From Spirosoma radiotolerans (GTDB lineage: Bacteria; Bacteroidota; Bacteroidia; Cytophagales; Spirosomataceae), in assembly GCF_000974425.1 (NCBI RefSeq), contig NZ_CP010429.1:2480001-2544000 (forward strand): a stretch of DNA of 64,000 nucleotides, read 5' to 3'. Below the pieces are notes generated by a model that saw nothing but the letters and a program-made list of their open reading frames with translations, searched no databases and was not told the origin of the DNA. Below, one piece after another: positions 1-7,911 of the stretch; within the stretch, counting starts at the first letter, position 1, and each line of letters begins with the position of its first letter. Both the position numbers and the translations under genes were made by a program.

Positions 1-100
1 CCTTAAAGCGTACTATCGAATGACCTGAACCAACCAGACTGGCAATCCGGTTAGCGATCAGATCGTCTTCTATTACCAATAAGACATAGATTATAGGCAT
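1..100 (-). CDS. Response regulator, N-terminal end only (cut by window edge)
   Basis: Read on the minus strand, an ATG at 100 opens a frame beginning MPIIYVLLVIEDD, which runs off the left edge after 33 residues. The hydrophobic strand followed by E-D-D is the first beta strand and acidic Mg-binding pocket of a CheY-like receiver domain. The rest of the receiver and any output domain lie outside the window, so the response it controls cannot be told. It is on the same strand as the receiver protein at 341-838, with about 240 gene-free bases between them. Confidence 0.7.
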   Translation of the reverse strand, partial: MPIIYVLLVIEDDLIANRIASLVGSGHSIVRFK

Positions 101-340
101 TTTTTTGTCTTTATAAGCAGGAATTTATGCCTGCAAAGGGATTGACCAGATACGCTGGCATGAAGGGTAACGAATGATAGAAATAAGGAATAATGAATTG
201 AGTAGAGGAGTGGTGTAGTGAAAAACTGCCCTGCTTATCCTGAATCCGGAGCGGTTTCCGAATGCTTAATGGCATCACGTTTGTCGATTCAACGTATTTG
301 ACGGTTGGAAGCAGTCATTGCGGTATCGTGTATCGTGAAC

Positions 341-838
341 TTACGATACCGCCAGATCACCCAGAAGCATGGAGACGATGCGTGAGCGGTGGGGCCATGA
401 GGTTTTGTTCTCAGACTTGAGCTGAGGGGAATGGTTATCCTGAGTCTCCTGATTTGATAAATCAGCACGCCGGAGAAGGGCATGGAGTTTAGCTTTTACC
501 TCTAATGGGTTGAATGGTTTGGATAAGAACGCATCGACACCTTGTTCCAGACATTCTATTCGGGTCGTACTGTCCGACACATTGGAGAGAATGATTACCG
601 GCGTTTGCGATGTCAAGTGGCTCATGCGAATCAGCTTTGTTAACTCCAGGCCATTAAAGAAAGGTAATTCCAACTCGGTCAGCACGGTGTCGAAACGGTT
701 TCCCTGGATTAATAGCCGAGCTGCTTCCTGTCCTGTATTCGCCACTGTAATCTTAAAATCTTTTGACAGCGTTTGGACCAGTATATCAACAACGTACTGA
801 TTTTCGTCTGCGATGAGGATATGGCGTTTCGTCTTCAT
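341..838 (-). CDS. Receiver-domain protein with Glu in place of the phospho-acceptor Asp
   Basis: A 165-residue protein with a CheY-like receiver over residues 5-125 and a short polar tail without a recognisable DNA-binding domain. The acidic pocket (D11, E12) and the conserved Lys of the LSKPF motif are present. At the phosphorylation site, where families have D-L-x-x-P, this protein reads T-E-L-E-L-P, so residue 55 is Glu (codon GAG, complement of 674-676). Glu cannot take phosphate from a histidine kinase in the normal way and often mimics the phosphorylated state, so this may be a constitutive pseudo-receiver. No histidine kinase is next to it. The start at 838 is the only ATG ahead of the first beta strand. 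Confidence 0.85.
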   Translation of the reverse strand: MKTKRHILIADENQYVVDILVQTLSKDFKITVANTGQEAARLLIQGNRFDTVLTELELPFFNGLELTKLIRMSHLTSQTPVIILSNVSDSTTRIECLEQGVDAFLSKPFNPLEVKAKLHALLRRADLSNQETQDNHSPQLKSENKTSWPHRSRIVSMLLGDLAVS

Positions 839-923
839 TAAAGTATTGATAGTAGTAGAATCTATGGGTTAGATTTGAAATTTTAGACTACGGTAGCATG
901 AAGACGGTTACTTTAGGCACTAC

Positions 924-949
924 AAAAAAAAAGCACCCCAAGGGGTACT
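924..949 (-). terminator. Rho-independent terminator reading leftwards
   Basis: On the minus strand a short hairpin (arms near 943-949 and 932-938, C/G-rich core) is followed directly by a run of nine T. No protein gene lies immediately upstream on that strand, so it would end a non-coding or very short transcript coming from the gap to the right. Confidence 0.5.
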
Positions 950-1220
950 GTCTGCCAGATGAATACGAGCAGGCTACTGTTTTATTTTTGCCTAATTTGG
1001 GTATATAGAGTCTATTGGACTGATAGTGAGATATATACTCATCTGTTCGGGTTGCTGGAGGCCGTGATTAGTTGCTTATTAGAATGTTGAAATTTAGTAT
1101 ACTACTATGCTCAAAAATTGATTAAACGGTATGTATATTTTATGCCGAAAATAGGCTTTAACGAGATTTCAAGGTCCATTTTATAGTTTAACGTTCCTGG
1201 GCTTCTTGTTTATTTTATAT
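925..1220 (-). ncRNA. Candidate small RNA in a 620-base gap
   Basis: The gap 839-1461 has no convincing protein gene. It does contain, on the minus strand, an exact TAnnTTTG box at 1234-1227 with a TTG 17 bases further upstream, and a hairpin plus T-run terminator at 949-924. Together they would give a transcript of about 290 bases. The only ORF inside begins at an ATG near 1180 and codes for about 22 residues. This is inference from signals alone; the stretch is AT-rich and boxes arise by chance. Confidence 0.25.
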
Positions 1221-1226
1221 ATCAAA

Positions 1227-1234
1227 CAAAATTA
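1227..1234 (-). promoter_or_regulatory. Bacteroidota -7 box (TAATTTTG)
   Basis: Exact match to TAnnTTTG on the minus strand in a gene-free gap; it would drive the candidate small RNA ending at the 949-924 terminator. Confidence 0.3.
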
Positions 1235-1432
1235 AATTAAATTAAAAAGGCCAAAAATGCTCGAATTGGTAACATGAGAGGATATGGGTGTGTCAGGGCA
1301 AAATAGATGCTTTTTAAAAAAATACTAACACAGCGACTTATTATTACTCTGCTATCAATAATAATGCCATAGTCTGCAACAGTGCTGTTCCAACAATCAG
1401 CCCTGCTATTTATCCGTTTTGCTACAAAGCCG

Positions 1433-1440
1433 TATCTTTG
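1433..1440 (+). promoter_or_regulatory. -7 promoter box for the YfhO gene
   Basis: TATCTTTG matches TAnnTTTG exactly and sits 22 bases before the ATG at 1462. It overlaps an in-frame TTG at 1438, which rules that codon out as the start. Confidence 0.65.
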
Positions 1441-1461
1441 GGCTACGTATCCGTTGATTTT

Positions 1462-4074
1462 ATGAACCAACCACCCTTTTCTCAACCGCATCGGCGGACC
1501 AGCCTGCTCCCACATCTGATCGCCGTGCTGGGTCTACTTGTGCTGGCTATCATTTATTTTTCGCCCGTCATGTCGGGCAAAACCCTATCGATGCATGATG
1601 TGCAGGAGGCCTCAGCATCTGCCCGGGAAATCCGTGAAATTGCCAAGGAAACCGGCATAAAGCCGCTCTGGACCGATGCCGTCTTTAGTGGCATGCCCGG
1701 CTACATGATTGACTTCAATTACCCCTATATTCTGGTGTATAAGGGCGTCATGGCCGTTGTCAATGTATTACCCAACACGGCCAGTATTGTCTTTATGGTC
1801 ATGTTGAGCATGTATATTCTGCTCATCGTGCTGGGCTGTAACGCCTGGCTTTCTGCGCTGGGAGCAGCGGCCTACGGGCTCGGGACCTTCGGTATTGTGA
1901 GCCTCGAAGCAGGCCACGTTTCCAAGTTATTTGCCATGGCGTATGGTGCTGGTATGTATGCCGGAATCATACTCGCGCTGCGGGGGCGTTACTGGGTTGG
2001 AGCGGCCCTGATGGGCTTCTTTATGTGTATGGAATTGGGCGCTAATCATATTCAGATTACTTATTACCTGTTTATGGCGGCTGCTTTGTACGTGGTAATC
2101 GAAGGTATTGCGCTTATCCGCTCAGGCAAAACGCGGCAGTTACTACTTGGCTTGGCTACCCTGGCCGTTGTGAGTGCCGTGGCTGCCGGTAGTTTCGGAA
2201 AGCGGTTACTCGTGCTTAACCAATACACTAAAGAAACGATTCGGGGTAAATCGGAGCTAACCGCTAAAACAACTAACCCCGATGGAAAATCGCCCAGCAG
2301 TGAGTCTAAAGGAGGATTGGATAAGGATTATGCCTTTACCTACAGTTACGGGAAAGCGGAGACGCTCACCCTGCTTATTCCCAATGCTTTCGGGGGCGCT
2401 TCGGGTGGAGGACTAACCACCGGATCCGAGTTTTATAAAGCCATGACAAACCGGGGGGTCGATCCGGCAGCCGCTAAGCAAATGGCTGAACTTGGGGCAC
2501 CTACCTACTGGGGCGATCAGCCGATGGTGGGTGGACCGGCCTACGCAGGCGCTGCTTTATTGTTTCTGTTTGTGCTGGGTATGTTTGTAATCCGGGGGTC
2601 CATTAAGTGGTGGCTGTTGAGCGCAACGGCCCTGATGATCATGTTGGCCTGGGGAAAAAACTTACTCTTCTTCAATGAGTTTCTGTTCGATAACCTGCCA
2701 TATCTGAACAAGTTCAGGGCCATGACGATGGCCTTTTGCCTGGCGCAGTTATTCATAGCGGCAGGGGCAGCGTTAGGCATTCAGCGAATTGTGAGCCAGA
2801 AACTAACGCTGGCCGAGTTAAAGCAACCACTACTGATCAGTTTAGGGCTAACCGCTGGTTTAGCAGCTGTACTGGCCCTGGTAGGTGGCTCGTTTTTTAG
2901 CTTCCAGGCACCAAACGATATCCCAATCTTATCCCGCTATTTTGGTGAAGCTGCCCGGGAGTTCCAGACCGCCCTCATTAGCGATAGACAGAGTTTGTTT
3001 CGGGCCGATGCCATTCGGTCTGTTATCCTGATTTTACTGACGGCAGCAGCAGTCTGGCTGTTTTTGACCAATAAAGTTAAAGCGACCCTGTTCTATCCGC
3101 TGATACTGGCCATCGTCGTATTCGATTTGTTCGCTGTCGACAAGCGTTTCCTGAATAATGAAGATTTTGTGTCGAAAACGCAGGCCAGCGTTTTGTTTGA
3201 ACCCACCTCGGCCGATCAGCAGATCTTGCAGGACAAATCGCTGGGATATCGGGTTTTCGACCAGACGGGTTCCTTCATGGAAACCAACCGGACGTCCTAT
3301 TTTCACCGATCTATTGGAGGCTACAACACAACCCGATTACGGCGGTATAACGAACTGATCAATTTCGCTTTTCAGAACAACACACTCCATATTCTGAATA
3401 TGCTGAATGCGAAATACGTCATTCAAAATGGGCAACCCAATCCAAATGATCCGCAGCAAACTCCGGCTGGACCCATTGCGCTGCCAAATCCTGAAGTGAT
3501 GGGCGCTGCCTGGTTTGTGGGCACGGTGCAACAGGTTAATAATGCCGACGAAGAGATGGCGGCTATGAAAACCCTGAATCCACGCGATTCGGCGGTTGTC
3601 GATAAACGGTTTGCGGCACAATTAGGGAATTTGCCCGCTACGCTGGATCATACGGGTAGTACGATTCAACTGACGAGTTATCGCCCGGATAAGTTGTTGT
3701 ACGAAGTCAATGCGGCTCGTGATGGACTGGCCGTTTTCTCGGAGATCTATTACCGGGGTGAGTCCGACTGGCAGGCCTTTATCGACGGCAAGCCAGCGCC
3801 CCATCTTCGGGCAAACTATGTCTTGCGAGCCTTGCGTATTCCGGCTGGTAAGCACACGGTTGAGTTTCGGTTTGATCCTCCGCTAGCGCATACAGGGGAT
3901 ACAATCGACCTGATTTGCAACGTGTTACTGATTGCGCTTATCGGTTTCGTAATCTTTCATGAGGGGCGCAGCAGAAACCGCCAACCAGTGAATGAGCCAG
4001 AACCTGTACTGCCGCCCGTTGCGCCTATTGAACCAACGCCAGTCGGCAAGCCAACGAAAGCGAAAACGCGATGA
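1462..4074 (+). CDS. YfhO-family multi-pass membrane protein
   Basis: An 870-residue integral membrane protein with about a dozen hydrophobic segments through residue 560, a soluble C-terminal region, and a final membrane helix near 815-835. The C-terminal stretch around YYRGESDWQAFIDG, followed by an Arg/Pro-rich turn and GKHTVEFRFDP, is characteristic of the YfhO family. Members are polytopic proteins of the GT-C glycosyltransferase-like type, in Firmicutes linked to glycosylation of lipoteichoic acid; the role in Bacteroidota is not established. I chose ATG 1462 over TTG 1438 because the -7 box overlaps the TTG. The gene stands alone and ends at a strong terminator at 4158. Confidence 0.85.
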   Translation: MNQPPFSQPHRRTSLLPHLIAVLGLLVLAIIYFSPVMSGKTLSMHDVQEASASAREIREIAKETGIKPLWTDAVFSGMPGYMIDFNYPYILVYKGVMAVVNVLPNTASIVFMVMLSMYILLIVLGCNAWLSALGAAAYGLGTFGIVSLEAGHVSKLFAMAYGAGMYAGIILALRGRYWVGAALMGFFMCMELGANHIQITYYLFMAAALYVVIEGIALIRSGKTRQLLLGLATLAVVSAVAAGSFGKRLLVLNQYTKETIRGKSELTAKTTNPDGKSPSSESKGGLDKDYAFTYSYGKAETLTLLIPNAFGGASGGGLTTGSEFYKAMTNRGVDPAAAKQMAELGAPTYWGDQPMVGGPAYAGAALLFLFVLGMFVIRGSIKWWLLSATALMIMLAWGKNLLFFNEFLFDNLPYLNKFRAMTMAFCLAQLFIAAGAALGIQRIVSQKLTLAELKQPLLISLGLTAGLAAVLALVGGSFFSFQAPNDIPILSRYFGEAAREFQTALISDRQSLFRADAIRSVILILLTAAAVWLFLTNKVKATLFYPLILAIVVFDLFAVDKRFLNNEDFVSKTQASVLFEPTSADQQILQDKSLGYRVFDQTGSFMETNRTSYFHRSIGGYNTTRLRRYNELINFAFQNNTLHILNMLNAKYVIQNGQPNPNDPQQTPAGPIALPNPEVMGAAWFVGTVQQVNNADEEMAAMKTLNPRDSAVVDKRFAAQLGNLPATLDHTGSTIQLTSYRPDKLLYEVNAARDGLAVFSEIYYRGESDWQAFIDGKPAPHLRANYVLRALRIPAGKHTVEFRFDPPLAHTGDTIDLICNVLLIALIGFVIFHEGRSRNRQPVNEPEPVLPPVAPIEPTPVGKPTKAKTR

Positions 4075-4157
4075 CCGGCGCATGACTAAGTGGAAAACGG
4101 ACTGCTGTAGCTCTTTAACTGCCTGAACAAGAGCTAAGAGAGGCAGCCTAAACAAGA

Positions 4158-4209
4158 ACCTCCTTTCTTTGCTTTGTGCATCCATCAAAGCTAGAAAGGA
4201 GGTATTTTT
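4158..4209. terminator. Strong bidirectional terminator
   Basis: Perfect 11-base arms 4158-4168 and 4193-4203, with a second inner pair (4171-4176 with 4186-4191), followed on the plus strand by TTTTT. It ends the YfhO transcript. Its right arm runs straight into the -7 box of the next gene. Confidence 0.8.
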
Positions 4210-4210
4210 G
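4203..4210 (+). promoter_or_regulatory. -7 promoter box overlapping the terminator tail
   Basis: TATTTTTG matches TAnnTTTG and shares its T-run with the upstream terminator. Transcription should begin near 4215-4220, which favours ATG 4231 over ATG 4216 for the next gene. Confidence 0.5.
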
Positions 4211-4230
4211 TATAGATGTACCTTGTTTTT

Positions 4231-4674
4231 ATGAAGTTCTATTGGCTAAAATTTACCTGGTTCCTGATCGTCATGATGGCTGTCGGAAGCGGTTATGGAT
4301 GCAGTTGTAATATGGCTCGAACAATTAAAGAGAGTGTAGACGGGGCACCGGCTATTTTTATGGGGACTGTATTGGCCGAAGCTAGTGCTGACCTGGAAAT
4401 GGGCGAAATGAGAGCTTATACGATTAAGGTCAAAAAAATCTATAAGGGAACTGTGCGAGCCGATACAGTAGTTGTTTTTACCAACTTCAGCGAAGCCAGA
4501 TGTGGTATTCAGTTTAAAGTCAATAGTAAAATAATAGCCTTCGCTACTACTATTTTAAGGGACAAAAAACTGATAAACGAAAATCGCTTTTTTGAAACCA
4601 GTCTTTGTACATGGAGTGGACCCTATAAAGTAGCTATCGATAAACAGTTAACATCGGTAATTGGTAAACGGTAA
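4231..4674 (+). CDS. Small exported protein with NTR/TIMP-like N-terminus
   Basis: A 147-residue protein with a hydrophobic signal peptide (residues 3-19) ending just before a C-S-C motif. A mature protein that begins Cys-x-Cys, followed by a strand with FMGTVL, a Y-x-I-K-V-x-x-x-Y-K-G strand and a later F-x-x-x-x-C, fits the OB-like netrin/TIMP (NTR) fold; four Cys in the mature part could form two disulfides. In this family the Cys-x-Cys end can bind metalloproteases, but that activity is not shown for bacterial members. The first Cys could instead be a lipid anchor, although the preceding residues are a poor lipobox. ATG 4216 is possible but lies almost on the -7 box. Confidence 0.6.
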   Translation: MKFYWLKFTWFLIVMMAVGSGYGCSCNMARTIKESVDGAPAIFMGTVLAEASADLEMGEMRAYTIKVKKIYKGTVRADTVVVFTNFSEARCGIQFKVNSKIIAFATTILRDKKLINENRFFETSLCTWSGPYKVAIDKQLTSVIGKR

Positions 4675-4835
4675 AAAAGCTAATAGCAGAATCCATTTCG
4701 TTTCTGAGAAATCCCATTAATCACAGCGGGGACGGATGGGTCAAAGACACCCGTTTGAAAGAGAGGCCTCATAAGTATAGATTGTCTTTTACAATAGCCA
4801 TATCATTATATACCTGTTTAGACCCCTTATCAGCC

Positions 4836-5165
4836 ATGTTGGAACAATGCTACGCGACTCTTAAAGAACAGCTATTATCAATTGGGGGTATGACCAGCCA
4901 ACCGTATCACACCAAAGCCGGAAGCGGGCCCAAAGGCGGTATTGAACAGGTTATGCTAAAAGGAAAAAATTTTGTTGGGCTACGGCTTACGGATACTTAC
5001 CTCATGGTCTATTTAGGGCCAGTTCGTGATACAACGGCTTGGTATAGTCAACAGTCAATGCCTATTCTAAAGGGCAAAGGATGCCTAAAGGTTACTAAAC
5101 CGAAAAAGATGGGCCTTGCTCCCGTACTGGCATTGGTTACAGAAGGCGCAGCTACCTGGAAGTAG
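4836..5165 (+). CDS. Conserved-looking protein of unknown function
   Basis: A 109-residue protein from ATG 4836 (an in-frame TTG at 4755 would add 27 residues). It has no signal peptide or membrane segment. It starts with an amphipathic helix (LEQCYATLKEQL), then alternating short strands rich in Gly and Lys, including GLRLTDTYLMVYLGP, and ends Thr-Trp-Lys. I do not recognise the family. Base composition matches its neighbours, and no -7 box is clear. It stands alone between the NTR-like gene and the NmrA oxidoreductase. Confidence 0.5.
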   Translation: MLEQCYATLKEQLLSIGGMTSQPYHTKAGSGPKGGIEQVMLKGKNFVGLRLTDTYLMVYLGPVRDTTAWYSQQSMPILKGKGCLKVTKPKKMGLAPVLALVTEGAATWK

Positions 5166-5354
5166 AACCAACCTAATCGGCTGCCGGTGCCCATTGCCAA
5201 ATCCGCTACCAGATTTCCCTGGTTCTGTTGTCGGTAAATTCGTTGCCCTCGATTCGCCGGAAAACAGTTAATCTAGCTACAACAAGCATGAATCAGGCTA
5301 CGTCTAGGTAGTAAGTCTGACGGACCTTTGTTGGGACCAAAACAAAACAACGTT

Positions 5355-6218
5355 ATGATCTTAGTAACCGGGGCTACAGGCCACTTGGGTAACGCAGTCA
5401 TTCACCAGTTACTGCAAAAATTGCCAGCCAGCCAGATTGTCGCCTTCGTACGGGACAAGAACAAAGGTATTAATCTCCTTGAACAGGGGGTGACCGTACG
5501 CGTGGGTACCTACGACGATACCGACGCTCTCGACAACGCCATGCAGGGGGTCGAAACTGTCTTGCTGATTGCCGGTACGGATGAAGAGAATCGGGTTCGC
5601 CAACACCAGAATGTGGTCGATGCGGCTAAAAAAGCACATGTTCAACGAATGGCTTATACGAGCCGGGCATTGAAAGACCGTGCCACATTGGTCAACCAGT
5701 TGATGGATGGGCATTTTCAAACCGAAGATTATATTAAAGAAAGTGGACTGCCCTATACGCTGTTTCAGAACAGTTTGTACCTGGACGCTATCCCGCAGTT
5801 TGTGGGCGGAGACGCTGTGTTTGCACGCGGAATCTACGTACCAGCCGAGCAGGGAAGAGTCGCGCTTGCGCTGCGCAGCGAGATGGGCGAAGCGATAGCG
5901 AATGCTCTGACCAACGAGCACGAAGGTAACCTGATATACCGGCTCACGGGCAGTGAGTCGTACTCCTTTTATGACGTAGCCGCTGCCCTAACCGATCTAT
6001 CGGGCAAGTCAGTGACCTATACACCGGCCGACCCCGTCACTTTCGAAACCCAGCTAATCGGACGCGGATTATCGGATGTGGTGGCTCGGAGAATAGTCGG
6101 ATTTATAACCGACATTGCCAACGGACAGGAAGACGCAATCAGCCCTGACCTGGAAAAGCTACTTGGCCGAAAGCCGACTGCACTCAAAGATGGTTTTTCC
6201 GTATTGTATAATGTCTAA
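5355..6218 (+). CDS. NmrA-like SDR oxidoreductase (QorB/YtfG type)
   Basis: A 287-residue atypical short-chain dehydrogenase. It begins MILVTGATGHLGNAV, the Rossmann GxxGxxG loop that binds NAD(P)H, and lacks the classical YxxxK pair, as is normal for the NmrA/QorB group. Relatives reduce quinones with NADPH or act as redox sensors; the substrate here cannot be told. I chose ATG 5355 because an in-frame TTG at 5328 overlaps a near -7 box (GACCTTTG, 5323-5330), a form also seen ahead of cvfB. An AraC regulator follows 54 bases downstream on the same strand and probably shares the transcript. Confidence 0.85.
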   Translation: MILVTGATGHLGNAVIHQLLQKLPASQIVAFVRDKNKGINLLEQGVTVRVGTYDDTDALDNAMQGVETVLLIAGTDEENRVRQHQNVVDAAKKAHVQRMAYTSRALKDRATLVNQLMDGHFQTEDYIKESGLPYTLFQNSLYLDAIPQFVGGDAVFARGIYVPAEQGRVALALRSEMGEAIANALTNEHEGNLIYRLTGSESYSFYDVAAALTDLSGKSVTYTPADPVTFETQLIGRGLSDVVARRIVGFITDIANGQEDAISPDLEKLLGRKPTALKDGFSVLYNV

Positions 6219-6272
6219 CACGCGTTGCCTGGTTTTACCTAAACTGGAACCAGGTAATCAACCCGTTGAATT

Positions 6273-7187
6273 ATGCCGACCGAATCACTGCACCAACTTG
6301 ATACAATAGCCGCTTATCATCAGTTGGCGGGCCTGCCCAAACCAGCCCACCCGCTGATTAGTGTAGTCCGGTTTGAGGACGTCAAACCACAACGGACTGA
6401 CAAGCCGAAAAGCATCGTCAACAACTTTTATTCGATTGCTCTGAAATGGAATTTCAATGGCCGGATGAAGTATGGCCAGCAGGCATACGATTTTGACGAG
6501 GGTGTCATGGTCTTTCTGGCCCCCGGTCAGGTACTTACCGTCGCTGCCAATGAGTCGCACGAGCATACGGGCTGGCTCCTAATGATACATCCTGATTTTC
6601 TGTGGCATACACCCCTGGCTACACTGATCCGACAGTATGACTACTTTGATTACTCCATTCACGAAGCGCTATTTCTGTCGGAGAAAGAGGAAGCCATGAT
6701 CGTCGGTATCATCCAGCAAATTCAGCAGGAATACCAGACACCCATCGACAAGTTCAGTCAAAATATCATCATCGCTCAGCTCGACATGTTGCTCAATTAT
6801 GCCGACCGGTTCTACCAGCGTCAGTTCATTACACGGAAGATTACCAACCATAAAGTTCTTGACCGGTTTGAAGCTGTACTGGAGGCTTATTTTGTTGGCG
6901 ATACGCTGCAAAAAAACGGTTTGCCAACGGTCGGATACATGGCCGATCAACTCAATCTGTCACCTACCTACCTGAGTAGTTTGCTGAAGATGCTGACTGG
7001 GCAAAATGCCCAACAACATATTCACAATAAAGTCGTCGATAAGGCCAAAGAAAAATTATCGACGACCGATTCGTCGGTCAGTGAAATTGCTTACATGCTG
7101 GGTTTCGAACACCCCCAGTCGTTTAGTAAGTTATTCAAGAGCAAAACCAAATTTACCCCCCTGGCATTTCGTCACTCGTTCAACTAG
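6273..7187 (+). CDS. AraC-family transcriptional regulator
   Basis: A 304-residue regulator with an N-terminal cupin-like sensing domain (about residues 20-190) and a C-terminal double helix-turn-helix (about 200-304). The second HTH region reads VSEIAYMLGFEHPQSFSKLFK, with the usual final T-P-x-x-F-R. Such proteins bind direct repeats near the promoters they control; the ligand is unknown. Its position 54 bases behind the NmrA oxidoreductase suggests it regulates that gene. A small inverted repeat (CCTGGTT/AACCAGG) in the spacer, without a T-run, could tune read-through. Confidence 0.9.
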   Translation: MPTESLHQLDTIAAYHQLAGLPKPAHPLISVVRFEDVKPQRTDKPKSIVNNFYSIALKWNFNGRMKYGQQAYDFDEGVMVFLAPGQVLTVAANESHEHTGWLLMIHPDFLWHTPLATLIRQYDYFDYSIHEALFLSEKEEAMIVGIIQQIQQEYQTPIDKFSQNIIIAQLDMLLNYADRFYQRQFITRKITNHKVLDRFEAVLEAYFVGDTLQKNGLPTVGYMADQLNLSPTYLSSLLKMLTGQNAQQHIHNKVVDKAKEKLSTTDSSVSEIAYMLGFEHPQSFSKLFKSKTKFTPLAFRHSFN

Positions 7188-7247
7188 CGCCTACTTCACT
7201 GATTCAGTAAGGTAGGCGCTAGTTAAGCCGTAGCCAGTAGTCCAGCC

Positions 7248-7727
7248 ATGTTTATCCAGTACTATCTGAAAATAGCCATGAAACCGTTTTAGAACACCTT
7301 TCTAAACGAAGATCTTCAGAAAAAATACCGGGCCGAAGCCCGCACGGCATGGATTGTCCGGACGTGTACGATCATTTCCATGCTGATTTCCTATTTAGGC
7401 TTGTTTGGGCTGGCCTCGTTTGCGGCTCAACAACGGATCAAGGAAATCGGCGTCCGCAAAGTACTCGGTGCGTCGGTAGGGAGTATCGTTTTGCTGCTAT
7501 CGAAAGATTTTCTGAAGCTGGTTCTGATTGCCATCGTCATTGCCTCATCCCTGGCCTGGTTTGCCATGAACCGCTGGTTACAGGATTTTCAGTATAAAAT
7601 TGATATTCCGTGGTGGGTATTTGTCGTGGCTGGGCTTTTGCCGGTCTTAATAGCCTTTGTCACCATCCCGTTTCAGAAAGTTAAAACGGGGCTCATGAAT
7701 TCAGTGAAATTCTTACGGGCTGAATAA
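7248..7727 (+). pseudogene. FtsX/MacB-type ABC permease with the middle deleted
   Basis: The last 115 codons (from 7380) match the C-terminus of the roughly 800-residue MacB/FtsX permeases common in Cytophagales: two membrane helices, the Q-x-x-K-E-I-G-V-R-K-V-L-G-A-S motif and an ending in V-K-F-L-R. The same frame extends upstream through FLNEDLQKKY and reaches, across one TAG at about 7290, the start MFIQYYLKIAMK, which resembles the N-terminus of the same permeases. About 650 codons between the two ends are missing. It is therefore a relic, not a small permease. No ATP-binding partner is nearby. Confidence 0.75.
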
Positions 7728-7844
7728 GCTTTCATTCGTAGACTGAAATTACTAATCCGTCTATGAGTTGACCTGATTGGTCGATTAATCGATTAAGCAC
7801 GCTGTACGCGGTCTATATTTGGCCATTATAAGATTAGGTTGGTT

Positions 7845-7876
7845 AAAGAAGCTTGACTTTGTTGGGCTTCTTTTTT
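7845..7876 (+). terminator. Terminator after the permease relic
   Basis: AAAGAAGC (7845-7852) pairs with GCTTCTTT (7866-7873) and is followed by more T. It is read rightwards, behind the pseudogene. Confidence 0.6.
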
Positions 7877-7886
7877 GTGGACTCAG

Positions 7887-7907
7887 CCGCCACCTTGAAG
7901 GTGGCGG
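7887..7907. terminator. GC-rich hairpin at the 3' end of the AraC gene
   Basis: Perfect 9-base arms (CCGCCACCT and its complement) around a 3-base loop lie 5 bases beyond the stop of the minus-strand AraC gene. There is no T-run on either side, so it may stabilise the 3' end rather than terminate on its own. Confidence 0.4.
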
Positions 7908-7911
7908 TTCT

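Noticed and set aside
1237-1515. 92-residue ORF on the minus strand
   Set aside because: Overlaps the start and promoter of the YfhO gene on the other strand and has no recognisable sequence.
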